Shown here piece by piece: positions 1 to 8,100 of a stretch of 14,179 nucleotides of DNA (positions are counted from its first letter, which is position 1; each line of letters opens with the position of its first letter). The stretch is from Thermoanaerobaculia bacterium (GTDB taxonomy: Bacteria > Acidobacteriota > Thermoanaerobaculia > Multivoradales > JAHEKO01), in assembly GCA_029287645.1 (NCBI GenBank), contig JARFQS010000434.1:1-14179 (forward strand). The letters run 5' to 3'. The notes beneath the pieces were generated by a model. It was not told the DNA's origin and ran no database searches. It saw only the letters and a program-made list of their open reading frames with translations. Made by a program: the position numbers and the translations under genes.

Positions 1-1738
1 CTCCCACGACGTGCGCCCATCGGGCGCAGGCAGCCAATCGCGTTCCCGGTCTCCATCGCGCCGCCACATCGACCCTGAAGTAGGCCTCGTGGACAGAGCG
101 TTGACACGTGAACGGATCGACATCCTCCCGCTCGCCGACGTACAGCCCGCTCAGACTGGTGGACCAGTTCGGAGGAGAGTAGCTCACCACCAGGTTTGTG
201 CTCTCCCCCGGCCGACGAAGCAACTCCTGTCCGGTATCCAGATCCTCGGTCTCGAGGTAGGTCCCGTTCCAGCGCAGCCCCCATCGATCCCTACGGTAGC
301 CAGCCTCCAGCTCCAGGCCCTGGGTTCGGGCCCTCCCGACATTCACGTTCCGGTAGGTGGCGAAGTCGAACTCGATGAGGTTGGACAAGTCGTTGCGAAA
401 GCCGGTCAAGCCGAAGACCCAGCCGCCCGCCCTCTGCTCGAGTCCCAACTCGAGACTCTCGCTGGTTTCGGGTTCGAGCTCGGGGTTACCACTCACTGGG
501 AAGTACAGCTCGCCGATGGAGGGGGGGCTGAATGCCTGACCCCAGGAAGCCCGCATGCGAGTGCGATCGGTCACCGCCACTTGCAGGCCCACCCGCGGAC
601 TGGTCTTGGAGCCATAGACATCATTGTCGTCCTGTCTGACTCCGGCATCCAGGGTCACCTTTCCGATCCTGTAGAAGGCCTCCCCGAACAGGGCCAGCGT
701 CTGCTGGCTTTCCCCGTCGAGGTTGGTCCCGAAGGTCGAGGTGTCATTCACCCGGGCTTTGTCCCATTCACTGCCGACCGCGATCCACGAGCCCTCTTTC
801 AGCTGGTACGAAGCTACGGCACGAGCCCGCAGCGACTCCGAATCGGTGTCGGACTCCGTGAATCCGAAAGGGTCCTTTGGATCACGAAATTGGTTCTCGT
901 AGGTCAGGCCAGAAACCTGCGCCTGTACTTGCCAGTCTCCCAGGTCGGCCCGAAAAGGAACGGAGACCAGGCGTTCCTGCCAGGAGATCCGTCGCTCCGG
1001 AGAGGGTGTACCACCGTTGTATGGGATTCCCGTGTCGGCATCGGCAGCGCGTACCAGAAGGCCGAGACTCATCCCCGGCTGCATCTCCCAGTCGGCTCTG
1101 GCCATCAGGGCCTCGCCGTCGAAGAAGTCGTTCTCCACCTGGCCGTCGCCGCGCCGCAAGTGACCGGCCACCTCGAAGCTCGTCGATCCGAGCTGGGTCG
1201 CGGCGCTGACCTGTCCACGCCAATAGCCGTTCTCTCCGCCTTCCAGCTGGAAGTCAGCTCCTCGTCGTGGAGCCGATAGAATCTGTACGACGCCTCCAAC
1301 CGCGTCGCCACCATACAGAGAGCTGAAGGGCCCACGAACCGCCTCGACGCGCCCGACCCCCTCGGTGGGCAGGAAAGCCCAGTTGAAGCCACCGAAGTAC
1401 GGGTCGTTGAGCTCGACTCCGTTCCAGAGCACGAGGGTTTGATCCGAGTTGGTACCACGAGTGAACAGCGAGGTCACCTGGCCCGGCGAGCCCGACTGCA
1501 CGACGGTCATCGCCGGCAGGCTGGCCAGGAGATCGGCAACTCCAGTTGTCTGACGCGCCTCGATCTCCACAGCCTCGATGACGCTGACCGCCGCAGGCAA
1601 CTCCTTCTCCTGCTCACCGTCCAGCGAGGCGGTCACGACGATCGACTCCTCGAAGAGAGTGGGTTCTGATTGTGGGGTCTGGGCAAGCACCGGAACCACG
1701 CCCCCGAGGATTCCGATCAGCACGAGCAGTCTCTGCAT
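1..1738 (-). CDS. btuB: TonB-dependent outer-membrane receptor, BtuB-like (vitamin B12 uptake), C-terminus cut by window edge
   Basis: This is an open minus-strand frame from two adjacent ATG codons (1741 and 1738) to the left edge, about 580 codons with no stop. BtuB-type receptors are usually near 600-620 residues, so only the last strands are missing. An N-terminal signal peptide (MQRLLVLIGILGG, ending near VLA-Q) is followed by a TonB box, ESIVVTA, at about residues 30-36. A plug domain spans about 46-155 and carries the family signature RVEAVRGPFSSLYGGDAVGG. The rest alternates like beta-barrel strands and includes the common receptor segment SPPSIGELYFP. Function, from family knowledge: energised uptake of corrinoids across the outer membrane. 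The cobalamin riboswitch immediately upstream fixes the substrate better than the protein alone does. I prefer ATG 1738 because GGAGG (1750-1746) then lies 7 bases upstream; ATG 1741 leaves only 4. Corrinoid specificity is inferred; the receptor class is certain. Confidence 0.93.
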   Translation of the reverse strand, partial: MQRLLVLIGILGGVVPVLAQTPQSEPTLFEESIVVTASLDGEQEKELPAAVSVIEAVEIEARQTTGVADLLASLPAMTVVQSGSPGQVTSLFTRGTNSDQTLVLWNGVELNDPYFGGFNWAFLPTEGVGRVEAVRGPFSSLYGGDAVGGVVQILSAPRRGADFQLEGGENGYWRGQVSAATQLGSTSFEVAGHLRRGDGQVENDFFDGEALMARADWEMQPGMSLGLLVRAADADTGIPYNGGTPSPERRISWQERLVSVPFRADLGDWQVQAQVSGLTYENQFRDPKDPFGFTESDTDSESLRARAVASYQLKEGSWIAVGSEWDKARVNDTSTFGTNLDGESQQTLALFGEAFYRIGKVTLDAGVRQDDNDVYGSKTSPRVGLQVAVTDRTRMRASWGQAFSPPSIGELYFPVSGNPELEPETSESLELGLEQRAGGWVFGLTGFRNDLSNLIEFDFATYRNVNVGRARTQGLELEAGYRRDRWGLRWNGTYLETEDLDTGQELLRRPGESTNLVVSYSPPNWSTSLSGLYVGEREDVDPFTCQRSVHEAYFRVDVAARWRPGTRLAACARWAHVVG

Positions 1739-1741
1739 CAT

Positions 1742-1794
1742 GCCTCCTCCAATGCAAGACGCCCTGCCCCTCGAGGGGGCAGGGCGACGGAGGC
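1742..1794 (-). promoter_or_regulatory. btuB leader: strong hairpin and ribosome binding site with an upstream complement (probable riboswitch expression platform)
   Basis: Read on the minus strand, GCCTCC (1794-1789) is perfectly complementary to GGAGGC (1747-1742), which is the Shine-Dalgarno region of btuB. Between them lies an 11-bp perfect hairpin (arms 1786-1776 and 1770-1760, about 5-base loop). Folded together they would bury the ribosome binding site. The bases after the hairpin, TCTTGCATT, are too poor in T for a convincing intrinsic terminator, so translational control looks more likely than termination. A competing 6-bp helix is possible: GAGGGG (1815-1810) with CCCCTC (1778-1773) would break the hairpin. 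The pairings are seen directly; the switching role is inferred. Confidence 0.6.
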
Positions 1795-1875
1795 TCGATG
1801 CGCCGTCGTCCCCTCACCCCGGGAGAACACCCGTCGGCCCTGGACTGCACGGGCCAGACTGAAAGCAGAACGTCG

Positions 1876-2080
1876 ACGTGGTGGCAGGTCTCCTGGCTTC
1901 CGGATCACTCTACTCCCGGGCCTTCCCACACGGCAGACCCGTCGCCCTGGTCGCCTGACGACGACCATCGGCGGCGGATCGGAGCATCCGTGCAGTGGCT
2001 TCCCGGTTTTGTCCCCGGTTACAGTGGCGGGGGCCGCGCCGGTTTCTCACCGGCTTCCCTCTCGACCCGAGCTCGGCTGA
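1876..2080 (-). ncRNA. Cobalamin (AdoCbl-type) riboswitch
   Basis: The minus strand carries the conserved cobalamin-aptamer blocks in the right order. GGGAAGCCGGTGAGAAACCGG-type bases lie around 2060-2039, GCCACTGTAAC around 2028-2018, GTGGGAAG around 1930-1923, and the B12 box AAGCCAGGAGACCTGCC ends near 1883. This is the Rfam cobalamin class found upstream of btuB and B12 biosynthesis genes; binding of adenosylcobalamin normally reduces expression of the downstream gene. It lies about 140 bases upstream of the BtuB-like receptor on the same strand. The outer P1 helix is not clear to me, so both ends are approximate to about 10-15 bases. Confidence 0.95.
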
Positions 2081-2142
2081 CTTGACCGACTGCTCTGGGT
2101 CACCATCACGCCTGAGTTGTCAAAGAAGCGCCTTCCAGCAAT

Positions 2143-2180
2143 GAAAAGGCCGCAGAGGGCATTCTACCCGCCTGCGGCCA
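2143..2180 (-). terminator. Intrinsic terminator of the small secreted protein gene
   Basis: Read on the minus strand, an 8-bp perfect stem GGCCGCAG / CTGCGGCC (2179-2172 with 2155-2148) closes a 16-base loop that holds an extra GGG/CCC pairing, and is followed by TTTTCATT. It starts 23 bases past the stop codon at 2203. It should insulate the btuB riboswitch transcript from read-through. On the plus strand the hairpin is followed by A residues, so it is not bidirectional. Confidence 0.8.
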
Positions 2181-2202
2181 AAAAGATACTCTGATGTGAG
2201 CT

Positions 2203-2760
2203 CTACTGATCGGCACCACCCGGACCCGGTCCGCCACCCCCACCTTCAGCAGGTGCTGGAGCGGCAGCCGGCGGCGGCATGATCACGTTCGTCTGCCCAC
2301 CGATAGAGCCAGGAGCGAGGTCCCAGGCCGGGAGGCCACCCCCAACCCCAGCGTCTTCGGTCGAGACGAACTGATCCACGGAGTAGTTCGGCCGGGCCCT
2401 CTGCTGGTCGCGCAGATACTCGAGCATCTGTGCTCTCGGATCCGGATCTCCAGGCAGCGGGTTGTCATTGGGCGCCCAGCCCAGAGAGATGGTCGTGGTG
2501 TTGATCATCGTTCCAAAGCCCTGGACGTCGGAGGAGTGCGTCACCTCGCGGATGTCGTCGCGGTGTAGATAGATCCGGTTGCCAACGTCGGTGACGACCA
2601 AGACCCTGGTGCCGTCACCCTCGACAGCCCTGGGCTGATAGCGGGTCTCGAACGTTGCACCGTTGGTCAGGTGCACGGTGAACGTATTGGCCGCCACTGG
2701 CCCAAGTGCCAGAACAGCAAGCACGGTAAAGGCGATAACGGTATGTCGGATGGTTTTCAT
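2203..2760 (-). CDS. Small secreted protein of unknown function with N-terminal beta-rich domain and Pro/Gly/Ala-rich tail
   Basis: The product is 185 residues from ATG 2760, chosen because GGAGG sits 7 bases upstream and a signal peptide follows directly (MKTIRHTVIAFTVLAVLALG, probable cut after PVAA near residue 24). The frame stays open upstream to 3015 but lacks a comparable start. Residues 26-75 (TFTVHLTNGATFETRY..., VLVVTDVGNRIYLHRDDI) look like a small beta-barrel of the Sm/SH3-like kind seen in short periplasmic proteins that begin with a 'hydrophobic strand, NG, hydrophobic strand' pattern; this is a resemblance only. Residues 76-160 have no recognisable domain. Residues 161-185 are low-complexity P, A and G. 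No catalytic motif and no lipobox cysteine are visible. It is a single-gene unit with its own terminator, divergent from the glycosyltransferase gene. I do not recognise a named family. Confidence 0.8.
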   Translation of the reverse strand: MKTIRHTVIAFTVLAVLALGPVAANTFTVHLTNGATFETRYQPRAVEGDGTRVLVVTDVGNRIYLHRDDIREVTHSSDVQGFGTMINTTTISLGWAPNDNPLPGDPDPRAQMLEYLRDQQRARPNYSVDQFVSTEDAGVGGGLPAWDLAPGSIGGQTNVIMPPPAAAPAPAEGGGGGPGPGGADQ

Positions 2761-2789
2761 GGCTACACCTCCGCCTTGATCTTGCCCAG

Positions 2790-2798
2790 AGTTTAGCA
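2790..2798 (-). promoter_or_regulatory. Possible extended -10 promoter for the small secreted protein gene
   Basis: The minus strand reads TGCTAAACT, an extended -10 (TGnTAnAnT-like) element 30 bases upstream of ATG 2760. The -35 position at 16-18 bases spacing (GGTAGA or GTAGAC) matches the consensus poorly. The surroundings are less GC-rich than the flanking genes. Sequence match only. Confidence 0.3.
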
Positions 2799-2918
2799 TT
2801 GATGGCCCCGAGTCTACCCTGACGGGACCCCATCGCCAGTGGAGTAGGTAACTGTGGACTAACATAGGGCCACCCGGGTTCCCAGCTCGGCCCGTTGAAT
2901 CGACGATTTGGGGGAAGA

Positions 2919-4955
2919 GTGATTCAGAGACATCGGTTGTTGCTGGGAATCCTGGTTCTGGCCCTTCTGCCCCGCCTGATCCATCTCGATTCCAGCCCGC
3001 TCGGACGCCACGCATGGCGCCAGAGCGACACGGCCAGCGTCGCCCGCAATTTCCACGAGAACGGCTACCAGCTCTTCCGTCCCCAGATCGACTGGGCGGT
3101 ACCGGGCTATGTGGAGATGGAGTTTCCCCTGTACCCCTGGGTGACCTCGCTCGGCTACGGGCTCCTGGGTGAGGCCGAGTGGATCGCTCGATCCCTGGCT
3201 GTGTTCGGTTCCCTGTTAGCCATTCTCTTTCTGTTCCTTGTCCTCAGGAGAGTTCTCAGCGAAGCGGCCGCACTCTGGGGAGCCTTCTTTCTGGCCCTTC
3301 TCCCTCTGAGCCTCTATTTCGGCCGCGCCATCATGCCCGAGTCCTGGATGCTGGCGGCCAGTGCGGCGGGAATCTATTGGTTCCTGCGCTGGAGCGAAGA
3401 GGACTCGTGGGGGGCCTATGTGCTATCGGCCGCCACAGTGGGCCTGGCATGCCTGTTGAAGCTGACCAATCTGTATCTCGGCCTACCTTTGCTTTGGCTC
3501 GGTTGGCGGCGCTACGGCTCGCGGGTTCTCCTGCAGTGGAAGATATGGCTCCACGCCCTCCTGGTCGCCGTGCCGGTAGGCCTCTGGTATTGGCACGCCC
3601 ACGAGCTCGGGGCCACCTATGGGGCCAGCTTCAACATTCTGACCACGGCCGGCAGCGACAAGTGGGGGAACTGGGCTCTTCTGCTACAGCCCGATTTCTA
3701 CAGTCGACTGATCTTCGGCTACATTGCCGGGCGCCTTGTGACCTGGATCGGTTTCGTCCTACTTGTCCTGGCCCTGTTTCTGCCTAGGAACACTCGACGG
3801 GAGAGGCTCCTCGACGTCTGGTTTCTCGCCATCGTCGTCGTCTTGTTGATCGCCAACCAGGGTGCCTACGATCACGAGTACTACAGCCTGCCGCTGCTGC
3901 TACCCGCCGCCGGCTTCCTGGGAAAGCTTTTCGACCGCAAGATGGAGTCGAAGCGCCTGCTGCTCACCCTTGCGGCGCTGGCCATCGTGGCTCTCAGTCT
4001 CTATCGCTATTTCGGCTACCTCGAAGAGGAGGCTGGTACCGGGGTCGGCGGATTCCCGGCGAGACAGGACTCGATGGCCGCCCGGATCCTGCAGACTCAC
4101 ACGGCACCGTCCGAGGTGGTCGTGTCCTGCAACGCCACCAATCCCACCTGGCTCTACCTGGCCCGGCGCCGAGGCTGGGGACGCACCTGCGCTGCCGAGA
4201 CGCAGATATCACTCCAACAGCTTCTCGACAGTGGCGCCGCGTCGATGTTCGGGCGCTGGAGCGACCTTCAAAGTTTCCAAGGGAAGCGGATGTCGCGTTA
4301 CCTGAGAGCCACCCATCCGTTCGCATTCGACGACGGCGAGTGGTTCGTCGCTCGGCTTGCCGAGAGAATCAGCCCACGGATGGCGTACCCGAAGAGGATC
4401 TACGCGAGCGACTTGCTGGCCAGACGACATGCCGAGCTGGGCCCACCCGTGGATTGGCGATTCGAGTCAGGAAGGTGGGATCTCGGCAGCACCGGCCTCC
4501 GAGGCGAGGCGGTCAAGGGGCGATTCTCGGCTGTCGCTCCCCCATCTCTGCCACCAGAAGTCGCGGGCGAGGTGGCAATCGCACTGAGAATGCGACACCT
4601 TCGTGGCCGAGGTACCCAGCAGGGAGTCACCGTCCAGGCCTGGAAGCAAGATGCCGATACGCACCTGTCCGTCGTCCTCAGGCCACGCAAGGGAACGATG
4701 ACCCTGGTTCTGACCGAAGGGGGCAAGGTCCTCTTCCGTGAGACAAGACCCGTTCATCTACGCATGGGAAAGCTATACCGACTCGGGCTGGACTACGACC
4801 ACCTCGGTTTTCACGTCCGCCTCGGCCGCAGACCCATCCTTTCGGCCCCCGACCGCTTCTCCACCCCCCCATCGGGCGCCATCGCGCTTCATGGACTCAA
4901 CTTGGACGTCGATGTCGAGAGACTCCGCGTCTCGGTCCAGGAGCACGGGGGTTGA
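2919..4955 (+). CDS. ArnT/PMT-type (GT39-like) membrane glycosyltransferase with C-terminal beta-rich domain
   Basis: The product is 678 residues from GTG 2919, which has GGGGGAAG just upstream; an in-frame TTG at 2895 would add eight residues but has no ribosome binding site. Residues 1-370 form a GT-C fold membrane region with about ten hydrophobic helices. Family landmarks are HAWRQSDTA (31-39) in the first periplasmic loop, with the probable catalytic Asp37; EMEFPLYPW (66-74); GRAIMPES (135-142); and DHEYYSLPLLLP (318-329). Such enzymes transfer sugars from polyprenyl-phosphate donors to lipid or protein acceptors on the periplasmic side. Residues 380-500 form a periplasmic region with two cysteines. 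Residues 510-675 are beta-strand-rich, starting at WRFESGRWDLG, and resemble LamG/concanavalin-like jelly-rolls; that domain may bind glycan. Donor and acceptor cannot be read from the sequence. The gene stands alone, with no glycan cluster in the window. Confidence 0.88.
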   Translation: MIQRHRLLLGILVLALLPRLIHLDSSPLGRHAWRQSDTASVARNFHENGYQLFRPQIDWAVPGYVEMEFPLYPWVTSLGYGLLGEAEWIARSLAVFGSLLAILFLFLVLRRVLSEAAALWGAFFLALLPLSLYFGRAIMPESWMLAASAAGIYWFLRWSEEDSWGAYVLSAATVGLACLLKLTNLYLGLPLLWLGWRRYGSRVLLQWKIWLHALLVAVPVGLWYWHAHELGATYGASFNILTTAGSDKWGNWALLLQPDFYSRLIFGYIAGRLVTWIGFVLLVLALFLPRNTRRERLLDVWFLAIVVVLLIANQGAYDHEYYSLPLLLPAAGFLGKLFDRKMESKRLLLTLAALAIVALSLYRYFGYLEEEAGTGVGGFPARQDSMAARILQTHTAPSEVVVSCNATNPTWLYLARRRGWGRTCAAETQISLQQLLDSGAASMFGRWSDLQSFQGKRMSRYLRATHPFAFDDGEWFVARLAERISPRMAYPKRIYASDLLARRHAELGPPVDWRFESGRWDLGSTGLRGEAVKGRFSAVAPPSLPPEVAGEVAIALRMRHLRGRGTQQGVTVQAWKQDADTHLSVVLRPRKGTMTLVLTEGGKVLFRETRPVHLRMGKLYRLGLDYDHLGFHVRLGRRPILSAPDRFSTPPSGAIALHGLNLDVDVERLRVSVQEHGG

Positions 4956-5060
4956 GGCGCCTGGCAGACCATCGAACCCTCTTTGAGGCCCTGGAACCGG
5001 ATCTGGGGAGTTGACTCTCTTCTCGTAGTGGCCCGCCTGGGGGACCGCGTCGGCAACGTA

Positions 5061-5104
5061 GGGGAGCCCTTGCGGGCTCCCTTGGGAGGGGTCCAGCCCC
5101 TCCC
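5061..5104. terminator. Two tandem GC-rich hairpins between convergent genes
   Basis: Hairpin one pairs GGGAGCCC (5062-5069) with GGGCTCCC (5074-5081) over a 4-base loop. Hairpin two pairs GGGAGGGG (5084-5091) with CCCCTCCC (5097-5104) over a 5-base loop. Both stems are 8 bp and perfect. They sit about 105 bases after the glycosyltransferase stop and 55 bases after the RND pump stop. Neither has a good T-tract on either strand, so they could be a weak bidirectional terminator or 3'-end stabilisers. The remainder of the intergenic stretch 4956-5158 shows nothing else. Confidence 0.45.
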
Positions 5105-5158
5105 CCACATCCAGAACGGGCCGCCAATTTGCCGCGTCTTCGGCGATATCTGGGCCGG

Positions 5159-8100
5159 CTAGGCGGCCCTCGTGGCCGAGGCGTTGGAGCCTTCGCCCAA
5201 CGACGTGGCGACGCGGCGTTGCTTGGCGGCCAGGTAGGTGTAGGTCGTCGGAATGACCAAGAGGGTCAAGAACGTACCCACGAGAAGGCCGCCGATGACG
5301 GCAATACCCATCGGCATGCGGCTCTCGGCGCCGGCGCCCAGGGCCAGGGCGATGGGAAGTGTCCCCAGAACGGTCGAAATGCTGGTCATGAGCACCGGCC
5401 GGAAGCGAGCTGCCGCGCCCTCCCGGATCGCCTCCTCGATATCGAGGCCGGCCTCGCGGCGTTGGTTCGCGAATTCGACGATCAGGATACCGTTCTTCGT
5501 CACCAGGCCGATCAGCATGATCATGCCGATCTGGCTGTAGATATTGAGCGTCTGCCCGAACATCCACAATGCCACCAGCGCTCCAGCCAAGGCCAGCGGA
5601 CCTGTCAGCATGATGATGAAGGGGTCGCGGAAGCTCTCGAACTGGGCGGCAAGCACGAGATAGACCATGACCAGGGCCAGAACGAAGACGAATGCCAGGC
5701 TGCTGGAGCTCTCGGCGAAGTCCCGGGACTGGCCAGCCAAGTCGGTCGCAAAACTCTCGTCGAGCAACTCGTCGGCCAGACGCTGCATCACTTCGATGCC
5801 GTCCGCCATGGTATAGCCGGATTGGAGACCGGCCGAGACGGTTGCAGAGACATAACGATTGAAACGGAACAGCTGGGGCGGACTGCTCTTCTCACTCACC
5901 CGCACGACTTTGTCGAGCATCACCGGACGCCCACCCTCCCCCGGTACGAACAGATTACGCAGATCGAGAGTGGTGTCCCGGTTCTCAGAAGTGACCTGCC
6001 CGATGACTTCGAACTGTTTGCCGTCCATGACAAAGAAGCCAAGACGCTGCTCACTCAAGGAGAGTTGCAGGACCTCTCCCACATCGAGGGCCGAGACACC
6101 CAGGTCGCGGGCCCGATCGCGATCGATTTCGACTTCGAGCTCCGGCTTGTCGAACTCCAGGTTGAGATCGACCACCGAGAAGGCGGGCTCGGCGGCGGCG
6201 CGCTCGAGAAAGACCGGCAAGATATCTTCGAGCCTCTCCAGATCGGGAGCCTGGAGGACGAACTGAACTGGCAAGCCTCGCCTTCGACCGACGGCAATTG
6301 TCGGATCCTGAGTCACGAAGGTCCTGGCCCCCTGTAGGCCCTGGAGAGCCGTCTCGAAGGCGTTGGCAATCTCCATCTGCGACCGCTCTCGCTCCTCCGG
6401 CGGCACCAGGCGAAGCCTCATGTAGCCGTTGTTGACGGCACTCGAAGCGCCGAACCCGGGCGAGGTCACCGTGATGATCGTCGTAGCTTCGGGTACGACC
6501 TGCCGCGCCAGGGCGATCTGGTCGTCCATATAGGCATCCATGTAGGCGAAGGTCGCACCCTCCTGCCCACGACTGCTGATCCGCAGGGTGCTGCGGTCTT
6601 CCATGGGCGCCAACTCGGCTGGCAGGATCTGGAAGAAGAGCACGACCAGTCCCAGGCTGACTCCCAGCACGGGCCAGGCGAGCCAACGTCGCTGCAGCAC
6701 CGTGTCGAGCACCGTCCGGTAGCGATCCGTCAGGGACTCGAAGAACGGCTCTGTCTTCTCGTAGAGCCAGGAATGCTTCTCCCGTTTCTTCAGCAACCGG
6801 GTGGCGATGACTGGCGTCAACGTCAAGGCGACGAACGAAGAGATGATGACGGCAGCCGCCAGGGTGAGACCGAACTCCCGAAACAGCAGGCCGGTCAGAC
6901 CCCCTAGAAAGAAGATCGGCAAGAGCACCGACACCAGGGCCAGGGTCGTGGCGATGACCGCGAAGAAGATTTCCTGCGTGCCCTTGAGCCCGGCCTGGAT
7001 CGGGTCCATGCCGCGCTCGATCTTGGAGTAGATGTTCTCCAGCACGACGATCGCGTCGTCGACCACCAGACCGATGGCCAGGACGAGGCCGAGCAGGGTG
7101 AGGATGTTGATCGAAAAGCCCGCCAGGTAGAGCACGAAGAAGGTGCCGATCAGTGAAACCGGGATCACCACCACTGGTACCAGGGTAGTACGCCAGTCCC
7201 GCAGAAAGACGAAGATCACCAGCACGACGAGGCCGAGAGCCAGCAGCAGGGTCTGGCGCACCTCCTTCACCGAGTCGCGAATGAAGTCGGAGGCGTCGAA
7301 GCCATAGTCGAGTGTGATGTCGCCGGGCAGATTCGGCCGAATGAGCTCGACCCTGCGCCGGAATTCGTCGACAATCTCCACGAAGTTCGCACCGGGTTGT
7401 GGACGGGCTACCACCGCCACCATGGGGATGCCGTTCTTCTTCAGCACCGTGCGCTCGTTTTGGGCCCCTATCTCTGCCCTTCCGACGTCCCGCAGCCGTA
7501 CGATCCGACCACCTTCGGACTTCAGGATCAGATCTCCGAACTCCTCCGGGGTGCTGAGGCGGCTCATCGTGCGTACCGCCAGCTCGATGTCCTGGCCCTC
7601 GATCCTGCCGGCCGGTAACTCGACGTTTTCCCGGCGCACGGCGTCACGAACGTCCACCGGTGAAAGCCGATAGGAGGCCAGTTTGAGGGGGTCGATCCAC
7701 AGACGCATCGCGTAGCTCTTGTCGCCCCAGACATCGATTCGACTGACTCCGGGACTTGTCTGCAGTCGCTCCACGAAGATCTCGTCGGCCAGACGCGAAA
7801 GCTCCAGAAGGCTACGCTGGTCGGAGCGGACTGTCAGCATGACGATCGGAGGCGAATCCGAGTCCGCCTTGGCCACGGAGGGTGGGTCGACGTCGGGTGG
7901 CAGTTGACCCAGAGTACGGAAGACCCGATCTCGTACGTCGTTGGCGGCCCGCTCGAGATCCTCCCCCAGCTCGAACTCCACCTGGATCGTGCTGCGGCCG
8001 TCACGGCTCACCGAGGTCAGGGTACGGATTCCCTCGACGCTGTTGACCGCGGCCTCCAGGGGCTCGGTGATCTGGGACTCGACCACTTCGGCACTGGCTC

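Noticed and set aside
11..1279. Long plus-strand open frame (422 codons) antisense to btuB
   Set aside because: The opposite strand encodes an unmistakable TonB-dependent receptor with a signal peptide and riboswitch. The plus-strand product is Arg/Gly/Pro-rich without domains, as expected of an antisense shadow in GC-rich DNA.
1760..1786. 11-bp hairpin as a classic intrinsic terminator of the riboswitch
   Set aside because: The following bases, TCTTGCATT, do not form a proper T-tract; sequestration of the ribosome binding site explains the layout better. Termination is not excluded.
2118..2123. Perfect TTGACA on the minus strand upstream of the riboswitch as a -35 box
   Set aside because: No -10-like hexamer occurs at 15-19 bases spacing (ACCCAG and neighbours), so I do not call a promoter, although the position would suit the btuB transcript.
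2761..3015. N-terminal extension of the small secreted protein gene to 3015
   Set aside because: It would bury the signal peptide 85 residues inside the protein, would overlap the start of the divergent glycosyltransferase, and lacks a ribosome binding site as good as that at ATG 2760.
5129..6337. Long plus-strand open frame (402 codons) antisense to the RND pump
   Set aside because: It is a mirror of the conserved pump sequence, rich in H, Q, R and G, with no domain and no ribosome binding site.
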